From the NCBI GenBank assembly GCA_018105865.1, contig CM030832.1, forward strand, positions 10,800,156 through 10,864,155: a DNA stretch of 64,000 bases, given 5' to 3'. The notes below the pieces were generated by a model, which worked only from the letters and a program-made list of their open reading frames with translations, made no database searches and had not been told where the DNA came from. The position numbers and the translations under genes were made by a program. Of this stretch, positions 24,165 to 45,204 are shown piece after piece; position 1 is the stretch's first letter, and every line of letters begins with the position of its first letter. This DNA comes from Metaphire vulgaris (taxonomy: Eukaryota > Annelida > Clitellata > Crassiclitellata > Megascolecidae).

Positions 24165-24696
24165 TCCAGGCCGCCCTGCGAGAGAACTCACGTCGCTCTA
24201 CAGGCTCCCTTGTCGGATCGGACAAAGTCGGTGTGTATTAGTGATGGTGTCACTTAAATTTGGGATCCTGTCAGTGGTGCTGATATCGACGTCTTTCTTA
24301 ATTAAGAAGAAAAGTCGGAATGCAGCGAAGAGACACCGGTGCCGTTTAAAGAAGTTTGGGGCCCTCGGCATTTGTCAAAACGTAGAACCGAAAAGGCGGT
24401 GATGACCTTTTTTGCCTAATTACTGTACATTCATCGCCGAATGAATTCAGAAATGCAGATGCGAGAGATGCTGCATATGAAACTGATGATGGAAAATCTC
24501 AACTGAAGTTTCTATTTTAGAGAAAGGGGGCTCGGTTTCCTGTACCCCTCCTGGCTACCATTATGCCATGAACATCGTGAGGCTAAGTCATCTATAGACT
24601 TATTATTTGGATCACGAAGTTGAACTCTTGAGCAGTCTTCAGTACCTTTTAATAGGCATTTCAGAGATGTCCATTGGTCCATTTTTGTAACCCAAC

Positions 24697-24884
24697 CAGT
24701 GTTTATTCTAGGCCTTCTTAGGGGAGGAATTTCCCTCTCAAAGTTTGAAAATTCCCCCTCAAATTTTTTTAGATGTTGGCTGGAGAATAGAAATTTCCCC
24801 CTCCCAAACGTGTGGAAACTCAAACCTTGTCCCCCCAAACATTTCAAAATCCCCCCCAATGTCAAGGGGCTAGAATAAACACTG
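24697..24884. mobile_element. hAT MITE (188 bp) with perfect TSD
   Basis: Inverted ends CAGTGTTTATTCTAGGCC and GGGGCTAGAATAAACACTG with AACCCAAC duplicated on both sides (24689-24696 and 24885-24892). The interior is rich in TTCCCCCTC. It is non-coding. Confidence 0.93.
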
Positions 24885-25032
24885 AACCCAACCCATCAAA
24901 TCTCCAACCCAATCCACCCCAACTATGCCGGTAATAGGATTACTTGGTCCAGCTCAACCCGCCGTAAGAAATTGCAATTTCTTAAACCATGATTTATTTT
25001 CTGACCCAACCTAACCCATGTGTTAACATAAC

Positions 25033-25198
25033 CAGGGTTATTTCTAGGATTATCAATTTGGGGGTGTCGGTCTCAAATTGGGGAGGGGTTGGAGGGTGTT
25101 AGGGTGCATCTCAGGCCCGGATTGGGGAAAATTTGAGGGTGTCGGTTTCAAATTGGGGGAGTGTTGGGGCGTGTTAGGGGGGTGTAAAAATATCCCTG
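25033..25198. mobile_element. hAT-like MITE upstream of the Kir promoter
   Basis: Starts CAGGGTTATTTCTAGG and ends GTAAAAATATCCCTG; flanks AACATAAC and AACTCAAC agree at six of eight positions, as expected for an older duplication. It contains an internal direct repeat (TCAAATTGGGG...GTGTTAGGG twice). Its right end is about 130 bp upstream of the TATA box. Confidence 0.7.
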
Positions 25199-25326
25199 AA
25201 CTCAACCCATGACCATCTCTGAGGTATGTGTAGTGGGCTCTGCGGGCAACGCCAAGTATGGCGCTGCAATCGAAAACTAGATGGCGCTGTGTGCTGCAAA
25301 TACTGTTGTCCTTTCTTCCGGTTTCA

Positions 25327-25334
25327 TATAAAAG
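25327..25334 (+). promoter_or_regulatory. TATA box of the Kir gene
   Basis: TATAAAAG matches the TATA consensus and lies 224 bp upstream of the Kir start codon. By the usual spacing transcription would start near 25355-25360, giving a 5' leader of about 190 nt. No other core element was identified. Confidence 0.55.
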
Positions 25335-25531
25335 CCAGATGAGTTCCATTAAGCTAATCGTCTGCCCAGTAGACACGACAAGACTCCGGAGCTTTAAAGC
25401 GCTGAACGGAAATCTACGTCGATCAGTTTCGATTGCAGTCAATAAAACAAAGTAATTAGTAGTTTCTACGGCGTGGAAAATTAGACCGATTCTCGATTGC
25501 AATATTTATTATCAGCGCTATTTCTGCTCTT

Positions 25532-25549
25532 ATGGTCTCGTTCGAATAG
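25532..25549 (+). promoter_or_regulatory. Mini upstream ORF in the Kir leader
   Basis: ATG at 25532 opens a five-codon frame (MVSFE) that stops with TAG at 25547-25549, one base before the Kir start codon. It is the only ATG between the predicted transcription start and the Kir ATG. The main frame could be reached only by leaky scanning or very short-range re-initiation, so it may dampen channel translation. Confidence 0.5.
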
Positions 25550-25550
25550 A

Positions 25551-35317
<9,767 letters not shown>

Positions 35318-35400
35318 AGCGACCCGACTAGAATCGTCAAAATTAGTAATTATATGACTACTAGTACGTTACCACATCGTAGATCAAATTAGTAGAATCT

Positions 35401-35458
35401 AAGTAGGGTAGGGAATTAGGGCCCCGCATAAGTAGGGTAGGGAATTAGGGCCCCGCAT
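35401..35458 (+). repeat. Perfect 29-bp tandem duplication
   Basis: The unit beginning AAGTAGGGTAGGGAATTAGG is present twice without a mismatch, about 85 bp after the Kir stop codon, probably inside its 3' untranslated region. Confidence 0.9.
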
Positions 35459-35908
35459 CTTTGGGCCTACAGTATAGTGGTTCGCTAATCTTAAAGATCT
35501 TAAGAGGCTTTGACGTTCAGAGCAGGCGATAGACCAATCAGTTTTGCCATTTAAGCCGAATTTTGCGTAGCAAAGATTAGGCCTAACTCAGACTCGAGTA
35601 AGACGTGATATGATACGTACCAGCAAAGGCCAGACGAGACCCGTTCTGAGCGTATTAGTAGCTCAATTGTATAGCACATGTAATCAATAATGTCGCCAAG
35701 AATTTTTTAATGGGAGCTAAAGGTAAACCGGCGAGAAAGCCTTCTTATACACTGTAGTATAATTATGGCACCGAAATTTGCGCGTCATCTAAATTAGGTG
35801 GTCTACGAGCAGGGCAGGTCTACGCCAGTTAGCCAATATGCAGCCCCGTGCCGCCTGGCAGTTGATACAACTGCAAGTGGATAGCTAAGATATATAGCCT
35901 ATGCTTTT

Positions 35909-36410
35909 CATGCTTCCTACTACCAAAGTGCATTTTGCTGGTCACAATGTCTGACTGAAAGCACAATGGCACAGATAGACTGAAAATTCTTCAGATCCGG
36001 GTAAAATTATAAAGCTCTCCAGAATACAGTAGGCCTACATGGAATCGTTAATACAGTAGACATGCTCAATCGCTGGCAGCCATAGTATGCCAGAGAAGCT
36101 TTTAAGACAATGTACACTGTAAATCTTCTCATTACTTTCTCTCGTTTAATCTCTATTTTCTCTTCCTTTCCACTACCAAAGTGCATTTTGTCATGGTCAG
36201 CAATGGGTGGGGATTAAACCACAATGGCGCAGATAGACTTTAATGTGTTTCCATGCATTTTTAATCGGGTAAAATTATAAACCCCTTTTTCCAGGCTACA
36301 GTAAAATTTACACGGACGTCATATACAGTAGACCTGTCCAACGACCTTGGCAGCCATAGTCAGCATCAGAGAAAAATTTTTAAGACAATAGAACAAATCT
36401 TCTCATTACT
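35909..36410 (+). repeat. Tandem duplication of a ~245-bp unit
   Basis: Two consecutive copies (about 35909-36160 and 36161-36410) share ACTACCAAAGTGCATTTTG, CACAATGGC(A/G)CAGATAGACT, GGGTAAAATTATAAA, TGGCAGCCATAGT and CTTCTCATTACTTT in the same order, with moderate divergence. A third, poorer unit may begin at 36411. No coding potential. Confidence 0.75.
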
Positions 36411-36985
36411 TTGTTTTTGTCAAGATTTTTAATTACTCAAAAGTTTTTTCCTTTCCACTCAATGAAATCTTGGCTGTCACTAGTCATAGTCCCTCCTTCC
36501 CATATCTCTTGTCTTTTTTATACACTGTACTTACATGTACATCGAACACCGGGCAACGATGGTCGACTGAACCACGAGGCGGACAGAGGAGCTTTGCAAA
36601 TTTTCAAAAAAATCTATGTTCAGCCCCGGACCTCCATTTGCAAAGTCCGAAAATCAAATGCATAGAGTAAAACATTTACACGCATAGTGGCGGTTCTGAA
36701 AGAATTTCGAAGTAGGGGATTGAATTTACTCATCGACATTCATCGATAGAATATTTTTACGGGACATTTTACAATTATCTTGTTAGCGGAAAAATTACTA
36801 GAATTTTCAAAATGTTGTCACGAAGGCAAGGATGCAAACCTTCGGCGCTATGGATGTCCAAATGTTGTCTATACACAATTAGACCAAACCTTATCTAAAT
36901 TGAGAACCGATTGATATCTATCAATATTGTAAGATTTACCAGGAACTACATTCGACATGTAAGAAGTTCTGAACTAAATTATCAT

Positions 36986-37359
36986 GGGGCTGTCCATTAA
37001 TTATCCCAACAATTTTTGGGCAATTTTTGACTCCCTCCTTTGTCAACAACTGTCAACTGTCATAACCCCCATAATTACGTCAAAACTTTTGACCTCCCTT
37101 CAACAGGTCCCAATAACAAGTTATTATTTTTGTGTTTTGATCATTTTCCCCTTTTTGTGCGGAAAAGAATGTCAAAATGTGGTGGTGATGACAAAGGCTT
37201 TGATGCCATTGTAATAAGTAGTATTCCATGAAATTCCATATGTTTTTGATTATTTGTAAAAAACCAAATTATCTCAAATTGAGAACCGATTGATATCTAT
37301 CAACAATTGTCAAACTTTTTCAAACCCCTACATTCTAAATTGTTGATGTAATTAATGGA
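36986..37359. mobile_element. GGGGCTGTCC MITE (copy 3), altered right half
   Basis: Begins GGGGCTGTCCATTAATTA and ends TTGATGTAATTAATGGA, lacking the last bases of the right terminus. In the right half the usual sequence is replaced by AAATTGAGAACCGATTGATA, which also occurs just outside the element at about 36897. Confidence 0.75.
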
Positions 37360-38430
37360 TTAAATAATCATCAACATAATAATGATAATATGAAGTCCCT
37401 AATAATTAAAAGCATGCCACCTCTTAGGATTTCGCAATCGTGAAAGTGTTCAGTCGCAATTATAGTTAACTAATCAAACGTTTTTGCAGAGAGCTGCACA
37501 TTTATAGCAGCGGTGATTTCCGTGCTAATTAATTGCGTTGCTACCTGTTCTGTTTTTTCGAGATTCCCGCCTTTTTTCTTCATATGTTAGGGGTCCCACG
37601 TCCAGCTCAACTTTCCCTCTGGCAATAACATGATATAATTATACCTATAAATGAAAGAGAGATTTAAGTTCTTGACATTTTGTTTAATTTTACAATGAAC
37701 GTGAATTGTATCGAATTTTAGATGTTTCAACATGCGACTTATGCCTTTGTCTTAGTGTAACCTAAATATTAAAGTTGATTTAGTCACCCGCTGCTTTATT
37801 TATACCAATCAGAGGTTAACCGTCTGAGGCAGTCTATGAACACATCAGCTAACTAACTGCCAAAGCAATGGTAACAGATAGCAGTGAGACAACGGGTCTA
37901 CAATTTACTATTGACAAGTTTTGGCTGTTAGTAGAATTATTTAACTTCCTATTTCCTTCTGGGGTGTTTTCACTCTTAAATATAATAATCAAATCAGGCT
38001 TTTGAATTAGTGGTAACAAATAAGAAACGCTGCTGTCTATTAAAAATAAACATGGGTATCCAGTGACTGTGGCATAGGAAGGGGTCGAGGACCGTTTGCC
38101 CCGGGCGCCACGTTCCAAGAGGGGAATTGTGAGGGTCCAAAAATTTTTCAGAGGGCGACAAATTTGAAGCCCAAGAGAATAAGAGAAATAGCAAATAGCC
38201 TCCTTATAGTTAGGCCCTTTAGTAGGGTTGACAGCAAAAGTTGTGAATATACGAGCAAGACACGTAAGTTGTGTTGACGACCTATTTTGCTCGTCAGCGA
38301 ATTTTTTTACCTTTTTGGGAGTTTAAATACAGTTCAAGAAGTCAGTGCCCATCTTTCGCCACTGTGGGTAGACTTATCAGTCTACCACCGAGTGCTGACT
38401 ACACAATAAGTCATTTAACTGCGTAACTGA

Positions 38431-39363
38431 CAGTGTTGTATGAAGTACTGAGTTTGAGTACTCAAGTAAAAGTACAAGTATTATGTCATTTTTACTTAAG
38501 TAAAAGTAAAAGTACCTATAAAAATAGTTACTCAAGTAAAAGTAAAAAGTACTCCTCAAAAGTTACTTTTTTTAAGTAAAAAGTAAAAGTACCGTGACAG
38601 ACGGAATCATCAACAACTCCACATTATCATGCCAAATCACATTTTTATTACTACGTTTAAGCAGCATGCAGAAACCTCAGCAGTCAACACGTACACATTT
38701 ACACCATGCAGTAACTGCATTAGCACAAATGCTGGTTTCACAAAGCCGTAGCTAGGGGGCAGGGTCAAGCTGTCCCGGGCGCCGTCCTCGAAGGCGCAAT
38801 TTTCACACTAAGTCCTTAATTTTTCATACCACTTTCCTCCGGCGTGAAAATAATGTTGATCAGTAAAAAAAGGTCATCGCCGGTTTTCAGACTGTCACAG
38901 GTTAAAAATTTGTATGTTGTACGTTGCCGCGAAAACTCGGGTAAGCAAAAAAGGCCATCACCGGAATTTAGGGGCGCAGAATGTATACCTTGCCCCGGAC
39001 ACCGACTGCTCTAACTGCGGCTCTGTGATTGCATGTAGGTCTAAGAAAGATCAAGTTTTCAAACAATCTGTCAGTCATGCGTGTACGTTTGTTGGTCATT
39101 GTCAACCCTGTACGACTAAACACGGGAAGTTGTGAAGAATTAAACAGATACTCCAGTAAATGTATCGAAATTTGGCGATGAGAAATTTTACTTGTAACGA
39201 AACGTGAAAGACATAATGAAGTAAAAGTACTAATATTTGAATAAAAACTTACTTCGTTACAAGTAAAAGTCTGGGTAAGTTGTGTAACGTTACAGTACGA
39301 AGTACTCAGAATTATATTAAGTAATGTAACGCGTTACTTTTACTTCGTTACCGCGCAACACTG
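38431..39363. mobile_element. hAT element (933 bp), AGTAACGCGTTACTTTTACT family
   Basis: Begins CAGTGTTGTATGAAGTACTG and ends TTCGTTACCGCGCAACACTG, flanked by the perfect duplication GTAACTGA (38423-38430 and 39364-39371). Subterminal regions are arrays of AAGTAAAAGTAC and its complement, which looks to me like a widespread hAT family. A second element with CACAAAGCCG/CGGCTCTGTG ends appears nested at about 38739-39027. Confidence 0.92.
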
Positions 39364-39371
39364 GTAACTGA

Positions 39372-40350
39372 GCTCAAATTGTATCAATTTTACTGTAATT
39401 TATGATCGTCAAAAGTCTGGTTAACAACAGTGTGCCTATCACAAGTTACCTGGAGCAGAAATCTACGCGCTCTTCTACATTTTTTCACTTGCTCCATAAT
39501 CCTAATCGAAATGATACTAAGACATAATTAAAATTACAGCAATAAAATAGATGTAATAAGCCACCGAAAGAGATCATGAATTTCAACATATGAAACTTTC
39601 AACGTTTCGCTAAACCGTACAGATTAATTAGATAAGGTGAGAGTTGAACGATCTTGACTTAGTGTCGTCCAGAAAATTTTTTGAAATTCAATAGGTTATT
39701 CTACATTCTGATGAAAATCAAAGAGCAATTCAGATACGGATCGTGTGTGTAATAACAGAATGTAAATAAAACACATCTTTTCAACATTTTCTGTAAATCC
39801 GTGACCCATCTAAATAGAGACGAGAGTGGCTTTTAAATGCAGCTTCAATAGATTAGAGTTTCAGTTACTGTAGATACTTATGCTGTTAAGAATTCGATTT
39901 CTTAATCTTTGTTCCTCGCTGCTTTTTGAGAAAATGGCTGCGTCGATTGAATTTCACTTCAAATGACAGACGCAGCTGGATGTACCCTGTGATAAACGCC
40001 AAATGTATCTCTCATTTAATTATTTTAGACGTAATTATATCTTCGTTCAAGTTCATAAAATATCGAAGCTGGATGAAATTTGATAAGATTTCAATGGCTT
40101 TGAAAGCTCAACGAAAGGAATTCAATTAAAAGTCAACGACCCGAAACTAATTGAATTAAATACTCTGACCCCTCCAAGCTTTCATCAGGAGCTGATACAG
40201 AAAACTAACTAATAAATGCCGTCTTCTGAAGTTGACGAAAGAACGCGAATGTCGATAGGATTCGTATACGTGGTCAAATTTACTGGTTCAAGAATTCAGA
40301 GAAATTGAATTCTGCTTATTCGAATAATTGTGCTTGTTTTCAATATCTGT
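39372..40350. other. No feature seen
   Basis: About 1 kb of AT-rich sequence with scattered short open frames, none resembling a known protein and none bounded by convincing splice sites. No element termini recognised. Confidence 0.5.
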
Positions 40351-40666
40351 CGGTGGCGTAGCCAGATCGAAGGAGCGGCCTCCTCTGAGGAAACTTTCAG
40401 AAGTGGCGCTATTTCGTTTTTGGGAAATGTAGGTCTAATAAATTAACAATATAAATAAAAATTAAAGAGAAAGAGAAGCAACAAAAACTAATGGACTATC
40501 GGTTCACGGGGACCTTTTTATGCTCGTCAAGACTTTTTGAGACGATGTCTTGAAAAAATATTCGATGTGGCGGCGCCTTTTGATGTGGATTGAAGAATTA
40601 TAAAGGTCGACGCTCCTTTTTTATTATGTCCACCGCTCCTGGCGCTAAAACCTGGCTACGCCACTG
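40351..40666. mobile_element. hAT-like MITE, GGTGGCGTAGCCAG ends
   Basis: Starts CGGTGGCGTAGCCAG (first bases mutated from CAGTGG) and ends CTGGCTACGCCACTG. Flanks share only part of an 8-bp duplication. It contains one GACCTTTTTATGCTCGTCAA motif. Confidence 0.75.
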
Positions 40667-41049
40667 ATAGTCTATTTGTAGGCCTATCACTTCTTAGAAA
40701 TGTGAATCATCAACAATAAGGAGTGGAATCATTCCTATATTACGCAATCAAATTTTGAGCTATTTCGACTCCTCCCCTTAGCATCGAACGTCAAACATTT
40801 AAATATTTCAACTTCCTTTGACCTCGATCAGAATGTTTGTTTTCCTACCCATGATCAGTGATCAACAGGTCAAATCCAACGTTTTTCTTGCCGTTACTGA
40901 GTGAACTGGTCTTTGATGTGCTCAAAGTCAGTCTTTTTAGTTTCATCTCTTTCTACGCCGAGCAGAGCAAGACGTTTTTGCACCCCCTTTCAAGTGGTGC
41001 ACAGGGCATCTGCCATATAGGTCTGCCATGCCTGAATTATGCCACTGGC

Positions 41050-41435
41050 TAAGGCACTCAGTACAAAGTGGCCACTACAGTGCTTTAGCATGATCCAAAG
41101 TGGCTTAGGAGGCATTACTGCCTGTGTGAAAGCCACTATAGGGGCGCTAACGGGACTTGAACCTGCTCTGTCAGCCTACCGCTCAGGGTCATATTAAGGC
41201 GGGGGCTGTAGCCCCCGGCCCATCATGAAAATAGGTCCACCGATCTTCGAGATAACCTTTTTTGGCTTGTCAGCACGATTTGGAAGGAGGATAACCTATT
41301 TTTGCTTGTCAGAGATTTTCAGTATAGGCGACGGCCTTTTTTCTCAGCCCCCGGCCCACTCGGACCTTAATCCGGCCCTGCTGCCGCTCCAGCGCGTAAC
41401 CCACTCTGCCATCTACCCCCTCTGCATTTATCCTT
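41050..41435 (-). mobile_element. tRNA-derived SINE split by a hAT MITE
   Basis: On the minus strand, GATGGCAGAGTGGGTTACGC (A box region, about 41394-41415) and, after the insertion, CAGGTTCAAGTCCC (B box, about 41150-41164) followed by GTTAGCGCCCC form a tRNA-like head, with a body reading GTGGCTTTCACACAGGCAG. The insertion at 41184-41380 separates the two boxes. The head resembles a serine/leucine-type tRNA but is not a functional gene. Confidence 0.65.
41184..41380. mobile_element. hAT MITE (197 bp) inside the SINE
   Basis: Ends CAGGGTCATATTAAGGCGGG and ACCTTAATCCGGCCCTG, flanked by CTACCGCT and CTGCCGCT (one mismatch). Two GATAACCTTTTTTGGCTTGT-like motifs lie inside. Confidence 0.85.
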
Positions 41436-42006
41436 TGAAATTTTAACAGCAGTTTAAGAAAACAAAATGAACGTAAAATAATTTTGGCATTGATTTTATT
41501 CCGTCTGTTGAAACGACCGTTAAATCTCTCGAAAGTAGTCTTAATATGCTTCTTTCTTATAGGCCTACATTTGTATAGGCTTACTTCAGATTACAAAAGA
41601 TACATATCAAACAATTATCAAACAGTTAAAATCATCTGACTGTATAAGATATCATGCTGAAGCTGAAGAGACTATGCCTACTATTCAATATAATATGAGA
41701 CAGTGCCAAAGTAGAGTATTACAATTCTGAAATTCTCACAACTGACACAGATTCTGTGTAAAACAATTGGCTATCTCCACATTGACAATTACCGGTACGT
41801 ATATGTAATCATCACAAACAAACACTACTACTATGATCAAAATTTGAAAATTTGTCAGCAGGTTAAAATGTTACAAAAGTATTTCTCAGTTTCTGGAAAG
41901 TATGAAGCTTTAGAATTTTTGTCACTACGATCATTATGAAAGAATTCAAAACAAATAATTATAAATAATATGATTTTGAACTTCATTAAATGAACTGTTT
42001 GGATTA

Positions 42007-42917
42007 CAGTAGAATCCGGATATATCGAACACACTTATATCGAAATCCCAGTTATATCAAAGTTGAAGCGCTGGTCCCACCCAACACAACGTCAATAAAT
42101 ACAAAAGAGACCGTGAGATATCAAACTCGCTTATTTCAAAATCTCGATTATTTTGAAGCCATTTCCCAGTCCCTGTCGATCAGAAGCCAGTCAGATGTAT
42201 CACAGTTACGTTCAGCAACTTCACCATATTAAAGTACGTGTATTATCGCGGTATCTTGAGCTTCAATGTAACGGGAATCTAAGGTAAATATTTGACTTTG
42301 GTTGACAGCCCCGGGAAATCTTTGTATAACCAGCAGTTGTCTTCTCCACCTTAACTTTGCAGCTGGAACCACAGAGAAGTGCATCGTTAGCTGGACATAG
42401 GCCACTAGGGGTCCCTCATTTTTACACTCGAGAATTTACACTTATGGCTGAATAAGCAGGCCATCAAATAGTCAAAGCCTTTGGAGGGGTTTTGCACTCT
42501 TCCTCGCTCTAGGCTTTCGCTCTTGGAGACTTGGAAACTTTAATTAATGTAGCTTACTTTGTCCACAAGGTCAATCAATTAGCTTGGTCGGCCAGCCTGA
42601 CCCTGTTAACTGTCAGCTTAAAAACAAAACCATTGAGGTTTTAGAGAAATAGATTTTCATAATTTAAAGTTTTGGTTTATACTTTTTCATTTGACTTGTT
42701 TATGTAGTGATAGACCTTATTATTTCTAACATTTTGTTGTTAGATCTTAATATTTGAACATAAAATTAAAATTTTATACGGTCAAATAGCCAGACATGCA
42801 CATTTTCCCAAAATGAAATTTTGGCTTTATATGACCTGGAATTGGATATATCTAAACTCAGATATATTGAAGTATTTATAACTGTCCCTTGAGCTTTGAT
42901 ATTGCAGGATTTTACTG
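42007..42917. mobile_element. Tigger/pogo-like MITE
   Basis: Inverted ends CAGTAGAATCCGGATATATC and the complement of CAGTAAAATCCTGCAATATC are each preceded by TA, as in Tc1/mariner-type insertions. The 911-bp interior shows repeated TATATCGAA/TATATTGAA phrases near both ends but no transposase. Confidence 0.6.
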
Positions 42918-43590
42918 TACTATCAAATTCAATAACAAGCTTTTAATGTAAGTTAGCTATCATATAAAATTATTTGGTCATAATATTACAATTATATACT
43001 TTTAATGTATACAGTATAACAATCCATCAAATGACCAATTCCTTCACTGATAAAACAATCATTTTTAAATGAAAAAGAGGGAAATATCAAACACTCAGAT
43101 AGATATCCTCAAAAACAAAAACAAAAAATAATAAAATAATGAAACAGACATAATGAAACCATCATAGTTGAATCAATTGATATCTCTGTAGATTATAACT
43201 GGCTGTATAAAAATACATTTTATGGGCCATCCATATATTACTCATGCAAAAAGTTATATTTTCATACCCCTCTCCTGTTTGCACCCTTACATTTTTACCC
43301 CTCCCCAAGCATATGTACAAATTAGCCTCTCTAGCCCCACCCTGTTTGAAAAATTAATTTTTGCCTCTCCTCTCAATGCACACATATGGATAGACCTTAT
43401 TTATTATTTTGATTATTTTCACAGAAGTATGTTATTCAGGTATAATAGATATAAACCAATGTTAAACATATATGCCAGTTGTCATGCACAGAGCCAAACA
43501 AAACAAAAACCACTGCAATCACTAAATGTCAGATACAACTTAGAACAGTAAATTTTAAACCTTTTACATCATAAATAAAGGAGAATTTAC

Positions 43591-45156
43591 CTATTCAGCT
43601 TTCTTTTTCCTACTAGATAAAGCCTTCCCTAGCATTGGGAACACTTCTGTGAATATCAGTGTCCCACCAAACACAAGCAACGTGCCTATCCAGTGGTACA
43701 ATGTAAAAGGATTTTTAAAGTAAATGATGGAAAAGAGAAGTGAAACAAATTTTCGCAAGGTAACAACTAATGTGACAATAAGCGAAGGACATTCACTTGT
43801 CAGAATGAAGACAGATCGAATGCAAACGTACCTAAGAAATGAATTAAGGATAAGCAAATTCTGAAGAAATCATACTAAAATTCCAACATAAAATAGAAGC
43901 AAACAGATAATTAAATATATCATACTAAAATCAGTTAATGACTATAAGACAAAAAATGTTGATATCAGTGATCCCATATGGCTACTCTCACACAAAATCT
44001 TAATGTCTATGATGCCTATATCTTTGCTGCTCTCTCTCCTCCCTCCCTGCTTCCTCTCTCTCCCCATTCCCCCTCCTCCTCCCTCCCTCCCTCCGTCCGT
44101 CCGTCCCTGCCTTGCTCCCTCCCTCCCTACCTTAAGGCACTATAAAAATTGCATAATAATAATAATCATAATAATAATCATAATAATAATCATAATAACT
44201 TATGCTTTATGCCAAACCTTCAAACATTTAAAGTCTTTATTTAAGAGTAATTAACCCTTTCAATGCAAGTGACGAGTTAGACTCGTCATGGTTTACCGCT
44301 CCGGCAGCGCAGATGACAAGAGCCACCCGTCATTTATACATATAGTCTCGTATGGTTTCCGTGTATCGCAATTAAACTGTGCTGCGTATGGGAATTGAAA
44401 GTAACACTGTTGTTTGCCAGATGGCATAACAGGCTATTTTTTACATGCTATTCATGGCAGGGAACCAGAAGAATGGCATCAAACGTTTACTGCCCCAACT
44501 GCCCATCCTTGCTTCAAAAAATATCATACTGAAGATGATTTCAGTAAATAAGCTAATCATCTTGTTTTTCTTGTACACAACTGCTTTTTATAATTTTTGT
44601 TACTGAAACTTTACTATTGTTTTTAGTAAGCCTATGGGCTTTGCTACCTACGAATGACATTCACATGAACCATAACCATGGTGAACTTTTTGTATAAATT
44701 GTAAACGCTTTAGTTTAGCTTGCAATATATAGAATATATTGAAGCAGTAAAGCTTATATCAATAAATAGAGCAATTGAGTTTCATGTATTGTATTTAGCC
44801 AAAAGCAGCCTATTCTCCAACTAATGCTGAGAAAAGGCCGCTTCTGATCTTGGCCTATGCTGGCGCTATATAAATCTATTCTATCCTATCCAAACAGGTC
44901 ATTTGTTCAAAAATAGAAAATTGCATTGCCCTCTGTAAATAAATAGCAGTGCCACATATGCATACAGCAGGCCGTATATGTTTACAGAACCGCCCAGTTG
45001 CTTGCGTTACGTAGGCTTACGTTACGTTACGCACACTGCACTAAATCTGCATCGCAGCAAAAGGGTTAAAGGATACTGTGTAACAACATTTCCAATTAGG
45101 TAGAGCCAAAGTCTTGGTATTGGTATCATCAGAACAGGCATTAGCATAGTTTCTAC

Positions 45157-45204
<48 letters not shown>

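Noticed and set aside
25497..25550. An N-terminal extension of the Kir protein with a hydrophobic stretch, possibly a signal peptide
   Set aside because: The codon at 25497 is TTG and no in-frame ATG precedes 25551, so the extension would need a non-standard start.
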